Assembly: GCF_001642805.2 (NCBI RefSeq)
Contig: NZ_CP016948.1
Coordinates: forward strand, 1,984,001 to 2,048,000
Reading direction: 5' to 3'
Length of the DNA: 64,000 nt
From: Serratia surfactantfaciens
GTDB lineage: Bacteria > Pseudomonadota > Gammaproteobacteria > Enterobacterales > Enterobacteriaceae
The notes under the pieces are model-generated. The model was not told the origin of the DNA. It saw nothing but the letters and a program-made list of their open reading frames with translations, and made no database searches. Position numbers and translations under genes: made by a program. Positions 55,665-62,105 of the stretch are shown piece by piece (the first letter of the stretch is position 1; every line of letters begins with the position of its first letter).

Positions 55665-55986
55665 ATTTCTTCAGCCACTGGCCGTTGATGCCGCGCACAT
55701 ACTCGCCGCTCTGCGCACGCGTCACCAGCTTCTGCCCGGCCATGCGTGCCACTTCGTCGACGGCGATATGGTTGCCGTCCGCCACTTCCTGATACTTCTC
55801 GGCGCGGCCGGCGTTGATGCGCTTCACCAGCGCCAGCGTTTCCGCATCCTGTTTCACCGGCGCAATATAGCCGCTCAGGGTTTCGCCCACCCGCCCTTGC
55901 TGCTTCGCCTCATCCAGCGTCAGTGCCATCGCCACGCTGCTGAACAGCCAGGCGGCGCCAGCCAGCCACACATAACGTTTTTTCAT
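55663..55986 (-). CDS. ydbL: YdbL, periplasmic DUF1318 protein
   Basis: 107 residues. A signal peptide (VWLAGAAWLFSSVAMA) is followed by LTLDEAKQQGRVGETLSGYIAPV, the DUF1318 start, and ends INGQWLKK. It is the last gene of ydbH-ynbE-ydbL. In E. coli this operon works in phospholipid transport to the outer membrane, and YdbL is thought to modulate the YdbH-YnbE bridge. Confidence 0.92.
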   Translation of the reverse strand: MKKRYVWLAGAAWLFSSVAMALTLDEAKQQGRVGETLSGYIAPVKQDAETLALVKRINAGRAEKYQEVADGNHIAVDEVARMAGQKLVTRAQSGEYVRGINGQWLKK

Positions 55987-55994
55987 GTCGGCTC

Positions 55995-56192
55995 CTAGAA
56001 CAGACCGCTTTGGGTTTTCAGCAGGTTTTCGACGTCCTTATCCACCTTGATATGAATCTCATGCTCGATCTTGACGTTCATATTGATGGTGATCGGATCC
56101 TTCGGCGTCGCCACCTCGATGCGCGGCACACAGCCGCTCAGCAGCGAAACGCACAGCACCGCTGCCAGCGCCGACACACTCATGATTTTCAT
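55995..56192 (-). CDS. ynbE: YnbE, outer-membrane lipoprotein partner of YdbH
   Basis: 65 residues from the ATG at 56192. Lipobox LLSGC with C20 as the lipidated residue, then VPRIEVATPKDPITINMNVKIEHEIHIKVD, a short strand-rich segment. In E. coli YnbE stacks as a beta-strand extension on the C-terminus of YdbH to bridge the periplasm. Its start codon overlaps the ydbH stop (ATGA), so the two are translated together. Confidence 0.92.
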   Translation of the reverse strand: MKIMSVSALAAVLCVSLLSGCVPRIEVATPKDPITINMNVKIEHEIHIKVDKDVENLLKTQSGLF

Positions 56193-58801
56193 TGTTGTTC
56201 CCCAGGTTGTGAGAGGGCCTGCTCCAGCCACTCCTGTAAATTGTCGCCGAAGCGCAAACTGCGCCACAGCTGAAACACGTTTTCCTGATGGCGATAGTTC
56301 AGGATCACCTCGCGCTTGGCGCTCTTCTGCGGGTTAATGCCGTCGATACGCGCGCTCAGCGTCAGCTCGCCCAGGTTATCGAGATCGACCCGGGCGTGCG
56401 AACGGTTGATTTCCATGTAGCGCAGCCAGTCGATCGCCGCGCCGGTCGCCAGGTTATTGCTGCCGATGGCGTCGGCCATGTCTTTGTCCAGCCGCAGCGT
56501 CAGTGTGCCGGCGTTGGCGATCCAGCCGTTTTGCACCAGCCATTTCGGGTGGTTCAGGAACAGCGGCAGCTCGCCGTCGACCCGGCCGGACATCGCGAAC
56601 TGCTTGGGTTTCAGGGCGGTGAACAACGCGCTGAGATCGACCTTGTCCAGCTTCAGCACCGCGGCGTCATGCTGCGGCAACCGCAGCGCCGACAGGCTGA
56701 TATGGCCGTTGAGCATGTCCACGCCGACGTTGCTCAACGTCAGCGGCCGCCCTTCGCTGTAAGGATAGGTGCCCTGCAGATCGGCGGAAATGTTCTGCAT
56801 CTCGAACAGGTTGGTGAAAGACTTGATGCGCAGCGATACCGGCTGTTTAGCCCCCAATTGCCACTGATGCTGCTTGAACCGGTACGACAGGATGAAGTCC
56901 AGGCCGCTCATTTCCCCGTCTTTCAGCCACATGCCACCGTTTTTCACCACCCAGTGGCCACCGGCCTCGAACCCTTGTTCGCGGGCGGCGGAGAACGCCG
57001 ACTGGGCGTAAAATTCGCCGTCGCGCAGCGTGAGATTAAGATCCGGCGCCAGCAGCGGCTGGAAGACCTTCAGCGACTGTTTCGGCCACCAGCCCTCACC
57101 GCGCAGGCGTTCGCCGTCCCAACGGCCGCGCAGCGCGATCGGCCCGATCTGCTGCGCCTGCAGTTTGCCCTGCAGCTGGAAACTGTCCGGCGAACGGCCA
57201 TTCAGCTGCAGCGCCAGCACCGGCGCCGGCAGATGGCCGCCGTCGCTGAAGCTGACCTTATCCGCCGCCAGTTGTAATTCGCCGTTGAACTGCGGGTTTT
57301 GTTCATCACGCTGCCAGCGCAGCGGCTGATTGAGGCTCAAGCGCGGCGCGGCGACCGTCACCAGGCCATACTTCAATTTATCGAAGCCGGTGGAAAGCTT
57401 GTCGAGCACCAGCTCGCTGTCCTGCCAGCGGCCGCTGCCGGCCACGTCCCAGGCGGCCTGCAGCGGCGGCAAACGGCCATTACCCCAGTAACGCCATTGC
57501 CAGTCGCCCTTGTCTGGCCAGAAATCCTGCGCCTGGCCATCCAGGTGCAGCTTGAAACGCCCCCAGTAACTGTCGCTGGCGCTCAAAATCGCCTGCAGAC
57601 GGCCGGTGATACCGGCGGCGGTCACTTTCACCCCCGCCAGCGGCAAGCGCGCCTCGTCCAGCTTCATTTCCGGGGACACTTTGCCCCACAGGCGCAGCAG
57701 CGAGCCCGGCTGCAGCACCAGCGTCGGGTTGAGAATGCTGCCGCCGATCACACCCGGGATCGACGCCGTGGTGGAGAAGTCGGCCAGATTGGCCTGGCCG
57801 GTCAGTTGGAAACGCAGATCGCTGTCGGTCAAGCCTACCTTGCCCGGCCCGAGGGTCAGCACCGCATTGCCCTTGCCATTGTGGCCGGCGGTGATCACGT
57901 TCAGTCGCGCGCTGATCTCTGTTTCATCCAGCCCTTTGCTCCAGTCGTGCAGCGCGACGCTCAGGCCGCCGTTCAACGGTTGCCCGCTGTACGGCCAGCG
58001 CCACTCGCCCTGCTTGATGCTGACGCGCTGCGGCGTCACTTCCCACGGCAACACCGCCAGCGGCCGATCGTCGCCTTTTTCGCTCACCGTCAACACGCCC
58101 TGCTGCTGTTGCCAGCGCATGTCCAGCAACACCGGTTTTTCCAGATAGGCGGTCTGCATTTCCCCCTGCAACGCGCCCTGCGACGGCAGGCTGGCCAGAT
58201 CCAGCGGAATGGTTATCTTGCCGGCGAGGTGCAGCGGTTGCGCACTGTTGGGCGGGAGGACGGTCAGGCTCTGCAACGTCAGCTGCTGTTTTTCATCCAG
58301 TTGCGCCTCGGCGCTGAGATTCGGCCCCTGATAATGCAGGCGTTGCCCATCAGTGCCGGAGGTAAGCTGCAGTTTGCCGGCATAGCGCTGCCAGGGAATG
58401 AGCGTCAGATCGTTAATCGTGAGATCCAGCGGCGGCAGCTGCCGCTGCAGCTGGTCGAGCGCCAGCGGCGTGCTGTTGTCGTCGCCGCCCGGCAGTTTTG
58501 ACAAACAGGCGCTATCGACGCTGACCTTATCGCTCGACAGCTGCCAGCGGCCTTGCCGGTAAGCCAGTCGCGTCGGCCCGACGTTGGCCAGCAGGCAATC
58601 TTGCGCGCTGAAACGCGCCCCCGCCAACGCCAGACCGCCCTGGCGCCAATGCAATCCGCCCTGCAATTCCAGTCGGCTTCCCGCCGGCAACCAATGCGAT
58701 AACACCCCCGGCAGCCAGCGCGGCAAGGTTTGCCACAACGCCAGCACCAGGATTGCGCCGCCCGCCACCGTCCCTATGAATACTTTCAATCGCCTGGTCA
58801 T
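56189..58801 (-). CDS. ydbH: YdbH, AsmA-like intermembrane lipid transport protein
   Basis: 870 residues from the ATG at 58801. A single N-terminal membrane helix (LKVFIGTVAGGAILVLALWQTLP) anchors a very long beta-strand-rich periplasmic region, as in AsmA-like bridge proteins. YdbH, TamB and YhdP are partly redundant carriers of phospholipids between inner and outer membranes in E. coli. The C-terminus (NYRHQENVFQLWRSLRFGDN) should meet YnbE. Length is close to E. coli YdbH (879). Confidence 0.92.
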   Translation of the reverse strand: MTRRLKVFIGTVAGGAILVLALWQTLPRWLPGVLSHWLPAGSRLELQGGLHWRQGGLALAGARFSAQDCLLANVGPTRLAYRQGRWQLSSDKVSVDSACLSKLPGGDDNSTPLALDQLQRQLPPLDLTINDLTLIPWQRYAGKLQLTSGTDGQRLHYQGPNLSAEAQLDEKQQLTLQSLTVLPPNSAQPLHLAGKITIPLDLASLPSQGALQGEMQTAYLEKPVLLDMRWQQQQGVLTVSEKGDDRPLAVLPWEVTPQRVSIKQGEWRWPYSGQPLNGGLSVALHDWSKGLDETEISARLNVITAGHNGKGNAVLTLGPGKVGLTDSDLRFQLTGQANLADFSTTASIPGVIGGSILNPTLVLQPGSLLRLWGKVSPEMKLDEARLPLAGVKVTAAGITGRLQAILSASDSYWGRFKLHLDGQAQDFWPDKGDWQWRYWGNGRLPPLQAAWDVAGSGRWQDSELVLDKLSTGFDKLKYGLVTVAAPRLSLNQPLRWQRDEQNPQFNGELQLAADKVSFSDGGHLPAPVLALQLNGRSPDSFQLQGKLQAQQIGPIALRGRWDGERLRGEGWWPKQSLKVFQPLLAPDLNLTLRDGEFYAQSAFSAAREQGFEAGGHWVVKNGGMWLKDGEMSGLDFILSYRFKQHQWQLGAKQPVSLRIKSFTNLFEMQNISADLQGTYPYSEGRPLTLSNVGVDMLNGHISLSALRLPQHDAAVLKLDKVDLSALFTALKPKQFAMSGRVDGELPLFLNHPKWLVQNGWIANAGTLTLRLDKDMADAIGSNNLATGAAIDWLRYMEINRSHARVDLDNLGELTLSARIDGINPQKSAKREVILNYRHQENVFQLWRSLRFGDNLQEWLEQALSQPGEQQ

Positions 58802-59269
58802 TAAATGATTGCTTCGTTCCTGAGTTAGGCATTCGTTAAGTCTATGCCTGAATTGACAATAATGATGGCACGAATTTGACATAGGGTGAAGCTGAGCGCG
58901 GTCGCAGAGGCGATTTGCACCTTTTTGGCGCAAACGTATGCGGGATTGTAGATTTTCGTTACATATACATCACATGAATGAGACAGTTTTCAGACTTTTG
59001 TTATTGTCGTTACCGTTGATGATTAATAGTCTTGCAAGCATTCTAATAAAAGTTTAGCTGCTAGCTAACTGTGTACTAGAGAAGCCATTCCCCACACCCC
59101 CGTGGGGATTTTTTTGTCACTCGCCACCACCGTCGCCTTCCCTTCACCGTACCAAGCCCCCAGCGCAGCCCGACAGCGGCGATTTTGACCCTGTCGGAAA
59201 TGGCTAACCAATTGTCGAATTTACTAAAATCTGTTAAATTGATCACAAAATCACGGTGGAGAAACCACG
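58802..59269 (+). other. Divergent region between ydbH and ldhA with candidate small RNA
   Basis: A 468-base gap. A strong rightward terminator at 59090-59115 lies 154 bases before ldhA with no gene upstream on that strand, which implies a short untranslated transcript from within about 58940-59060. The stretch from 58975 to 59085 is A/T-rich (GATGATTAATAGTCTTGCAAGC, TTCTAATAAAAGTTTAGCTG). No match to a named RNA is recognised. The ldhA promoter should lie after the terminator. Confidence 0.45.
59090..59115 (+). terminator. Intrinsic terminator upstream of ldhA
   Basis: CCCCAC/GTGGGG around a 6-base C-rich loop is followed by A and seven T. No gene on the plus strand precedes it for more than 3 kb. 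Confidence 0.85.
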
Positions 59270-60262
59270 ATGAAATTGGCGATATACAGTACCAAACAGT
59301 ATGACCGTAAATATCTCGAACTGGTGAATCAGCAGTTTGGCTATGAGCTGGAATTCTTCGACTTTTTACTCAGCAAAAAAACCGCCAAAACGGCCGCCGG
59401 GTGCAAGGCGGTGTGTATCTTCGTCAACGACGACGGCAGCCGTGAAGTGCTCGAAGAACTGGCGGCGCTGGGGGTCGAGATCCTCGCCCTGCGCTGCGCC
59501 GGCTTTAATAACGTCGATCTGGACGCCGCCAAAGAACTGGGCATCAAGGTGGTGCGCGTGCCGGCCTACTCGCCGGAGGCCGTGGCGGAACACACTATTG
59601 GCATGATGATGTGCCTGAACCGCCGTATTCACCGCGCCTATCAACGCACCCGCGACGCCAACTTCTCGCTGGAAGGGCTGATCGGTTTTAACATGCACAA
59701 CCGCACCGCCGGCGTGATCGGCACCGGTAAAATCGGCGTGGCGACGATGCGCATTCTGAAAGGCTTCGGCATGAAGCTGCTGGCCTACGATCCATTCCCG
59801 AGCGAACAGGCGCTGGAGCTGGGTGCAGAATATGTCGATCTGAAAACGCTGTACGCACAGTCCGACGTGATCACCCTGCATTGCCCGCTGACGCCGGAAA
59901 ACCACCATCTGCTGAATGCCGACGCTTTCGCGATGATGAAAAACGGCGTCATGGTGATCAACACCAGCCGCGGCGCGCTGATTGACTCGACCGCCGCCAT
60001 CGACGCGCTGAAGCAACAGAAAATCGGCGCGCTGGGGATGGATGTCTACGAGAACGAGCGCGACCTGTTCTTTGAAGACAAGTCTAACGACGTGATTCAG
60101 GATGACGTGTTCCGCCGCCTGTCGGCCTGCCATAACGTGCTGTTCACCGGCCATCAGGCCTTCCTGACCGAAGAGGCGCTGACCAGCATTTCGCAAACCA
60201 CGCTGCAGAACATCAGCCAGTTGGATCGCGGCGAAACCTGCCCGAACCAGTTGAACGCCTGA
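59270..60262 (+). CDS. ldhA: Fermentative D-lactate dehydrogenase LdhA
   Basis: 330 residues of the D-2-hydroxyacid dehydrogenase family. NAD loop GVIGTGKIGVATMRIL, catalytic Arg in NTSRGALID, Glu in DVYENERDLF and His in FTGHQAFLTEEAL. It reduces pyruvate to D-lactate with NADH during fermentation. GGTGGAG lies before the ATG. It probably forms a unit with hslJ 51 bases downstream, as in E. coli. Confidence 0.96.
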   Translation: MKLAIYSTKQYDRKYLELVNQQFGYELEFFDFLLSKKTAKTAAGCKAVCIFVNDDGSREVLEELAALGVEILALRCAGFNNVDLDAAKELGIKVVRVPAYSPEAVAEHTIGMMMCLNRRIHRAYQRTRDANFSLEGLIGFNMHNRTAGVIGTGKIGVATMRILKGFGMKLLAYDPFPSEQALELGAEYVDLKTLYAQSDVITLHCPLTPENHHLLNADAFAMMKNGVMVINTSRGALIDSTAAIDALKQQKIGALGMDVYENERDLFFEDKSNDVIQDDVFRRLSACHNVLFTGHQAFLTEEALTSISQTTLQNISQLDRGETCPNQLNA

Positions 60263-60313
60263 ACCTGATCTCAGGGCGCCGCCAAGGCGCCCTGTTTATT
60301 TGAGAGAGCGACG

Positions 60314-60742
60314 ATGAGAAAAGTCACGACGACCGCCCTGGCGGCGTTGGCCTTAGCGGGGTGCAATATGAAACCGCACGCGACCGTCACGCCCGGCGAC
60401 CTGCTGCATCATAATTTCGTGTTGCAGAGCGTGGATGGTGAAGCGGCAAAAGCCCCAACGGGCAGCGGCCTGCTCAATCTGGAGTTCGGCGAGCACCTGC
60501 ACGTGTCCGGCACGATGTGCAACCGCTTCTTCGGGCAGGGGCAATTACGCGACGGTGTGCTGACAGTGAAACCGCTGGCCACGACGCGCAAGCTGTGCCC
60601 TGATGCGCAGCGCAACCGCTGGGATCACGTCATCGGCGCCGTGCTGGAAAACGGCGCCGACGTGACGCTAAACGCCCAACGGCTGACGCTGAGCGGCAGC
60701 GGCCACACGCTGGTTTATACCCTGCGCGACTGGGTGTATTGA
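60314..60742 (+). CDS. hslJ: Heat-inducible META-domain lipoprotein HslJ
   Basis: 142 residues. Short signal with lipobox ALAGC, then one META domain (HHNFVLQSVDGE, LHVSGTMCNRFFGQGQL, MxxT-type ATTRKLCPDA). E. coli HslJ is heat-induced and linked to novobiocin resistance. It follows ldhA as in E. coli. Confidence 0.9.
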   Translation: MRKVTTTALAALALAGCNMKPHATVTPGDLLHHNFVLQSVDGEAAKAPTGSGLLNLEFGEHLHVSGTMCNRFFGQGQLRDGVLTVKPLATTRKLCPDAQRNRWDHVIGAVLENGADVTLNAQRLTLSGSGHTLVYTLRDWVY

Positions 60743-60770
60743 CCTGCGCGCCGGGTCAGGCGCCGCGGGC

Positions 60771-61025
60771 TTATCCGGCGCAGCTGCCCAGGCCCAGCGT
60801 GCGTTCCTCACACTGTTTGCCGTTCGGCATCTGGCACATGCGCAGCGCTTCGCCGTTCAAGTTGTGCGCGATGGTGGTGACGCCGCCGACCGCCGCGCAA
60901 CCGGCGCTGGTCTGCAACGTATTGATTCTGGCACTGTTACCCTGCTGTACTGGCTCTTCGTTATTGCTGCTGCAGGCGGCTAAAAGCAGCACGGCGCTGG
61001 CAAGCAGCCATTTTGATGTCGTCAT
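60771..61025 (-). CDS. ydbJ: YdbJ, small DUF333 lipoprotein
   Basis: 84 residues from the ATG at 61025; longer frames upstream lack a signal. Lipobox LLAAC with S-S-N after it, then NSARINTLQTSAGCAAVGG and the DUF333 end LRMCQMPNGKQCEE. It lies convergent to hslJ at the position of E. coli ydbJ. Function unknown. Confidence 0.85.
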   Translation of the reverse strand: MTTSKWLLASAVLLLAACSSNNEEPVQQGNSARINTLQTSAGCAAVGGVTTIAHNLNGEALRMCQMPNGKQCEERTLGLGSCAG

Positions 61026-61524
61026 TATCCCACTCCTGAACCCGGAACTGCGCTGTGTAAAATCGCCATTGCTGATAACGCGCGTCACTTGGCGGACACG
61101 TTTCGCTATCTTTGATGCAAACTTGTTTAATCTAGCTCGATATATAAATAATGAAAATATATTCCGGCCATTATTTATCGTTTTTTGCGCCGGCCGGACA
61201 TTTATTTTGTTTGCAGAATATTTCCGCCGCGGCGCGAAGCGCCAAACGTGACGGCGCCACCCGCGGTCTGGGCCCGGAGGCAGGCAGAAAGTGATAACGT
61301 CACCGCTGCCGGCTGCGCCGCTTTTAGCGGCGATATGGGTATTAATTAGCCCCGCGTGCTTTCGCCATGACGGCGCATTTTTTGCTACCGGAGAGAACGA
61401 TATTTACGTCTATGCTGACGGCGCTAACTAATTAGCATTCCACTATTTTCAGTGAATGATGGCTGAATTCTTCAACCGGCGCGGCTCGCTGTCACGCCGG
61501 CTTTTTTTTACATCAAAATAACAC
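61026..61524 (+). other. Gene-free region between ydbJ and SMR pump gene
   Basis: A 499-base stretch with no supported coding gene. It holds several GC hairpins (for example CGCCGC-TTTTA-GCGGCG near 61317-61333) and ends with the terminator-like element at 61476-61509. A small RNA on the plus strand is possible but not identified; MicC, which in E. coli lies beyond ydbK, does not match here. Confidence 0.35.
61476..61509 (+). terminator. Terminator-like hairpin facing right, before the SMR gene's 3' end
   Basis: CCGGCG/CGCCGG with a 13-base loop is followed by C and eight T. No plus-strand gene precedes it within 700 bases. It may end an unseen transcript, or serve as a 3' structure for the leftward SMR gene. 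Confidence 0.55.
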
Positions 61525-61857
61525 TCAGTGCACCGAGGCTTTCGACAGTAAATTAATCACCAGCACGCCGGCAATAATTAATCCCATGCCGACGATCGCC
61601 GGCCAATCCAATTTTTGCTGATAAACGAATACCGCAGCAACCGACACCAGCACGATCCCCATGCCCGACCAGATCGCGTACACGATGCCCAACGGCATGC
61701 TTTTCACCACCATCGACAGCCCCCAAAATGCCACGCCGTAGCCCAGCACTACCAGCAACGACGGCCACAGGCGGGTAAAACCCTCGGAGGCTTTCAACAT
61801 GGTGGTGGCGATCACTTCTGCGACGATCGCCATCGCTAAATACATAAATGCGCTCAT
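61525..61857 (-). CDS. emrE: Small multidrug resistance efflux pump (EmrE/SsmE-like)
   Basis: 110 residues, four membrane helices. The essential Glu14 lies in YLAMAIVAEVIATTMLK; SEGFTRLWPS, YAIWSGMGIVLVS and GVLVINLLS follow E. coli EmrE closely. It exports quaternary ammonium and other cationic drugs in exchange for protons as an antiparallel dimer. The Serratia marcescens pump SsmE is of this type and may be the same gene. It diverges from nifJ, with an inverted repeat between them. Confidence 0.88.
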   Translation of the reverse strand: MSAFMYLAMAIVAEVIATTMLKASEGFTRLWPSLLVVLGYGVAFWGLSMVVKSMPLGIVYAIWSGMGIVLVSVAAVFVYQQKLDWPAIVGMGLIIAGVLVINLLSKASVH

Positions 61858-61903
61858 GGTTTTCTTCTGTCAGTTTACCGATAGGCAATTATGACCCGCC
61901 GGA

Positions 61904-61938
61904 AATAAATTGTCTTTAAACGGCGAAAACAATTTATT
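61904..61938. promoter_or_regulatory. Perfect 10-bp inverted repeat between emrE-like and nifJ
   Basis: AATAAATTGT (61904-61913) and ACAATTTATT (61929-61938) are exact reverse complements with a 15-base spacer, 47 bases upstream of the pump start. A second palindrome GCGAAAGC-GT-GCTTTCGC lies at 62058-62075, 30 bases before nifJ. Both are candidate operators. Confidence 0.45.
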
Positions 61939-62105
61939 GGCGTGACGTTTCTCCACAGGGAAAATAGCCGCCCCCGGCCGCATTGCCGATTTATCGCTCG
62001 CCACACAAATGCGATAAAGCCACGTTCAAACCCTCTGTTAGACTTTTTTCCATTACTGCGAAAGCGTGCTTTCGCGGCTTTGTGAGCAATGAAAAGGTAA
62101 CATCG

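Noticed and set aside
59238..59257. CRP or FNR site directly before ldhA (TTGATCACAAAATCAC)
   Set aside because: Only one half matches either consensus and the spacing is wrong for TGTGA-N6-TCACA and TTGAT-N4-ATCAA.
61026..61524. MicC small RNA
   Set aside because: In E. coli MicC lies on the far side of ydbK; the sequence here does not resemble MicC and the gene order differs.
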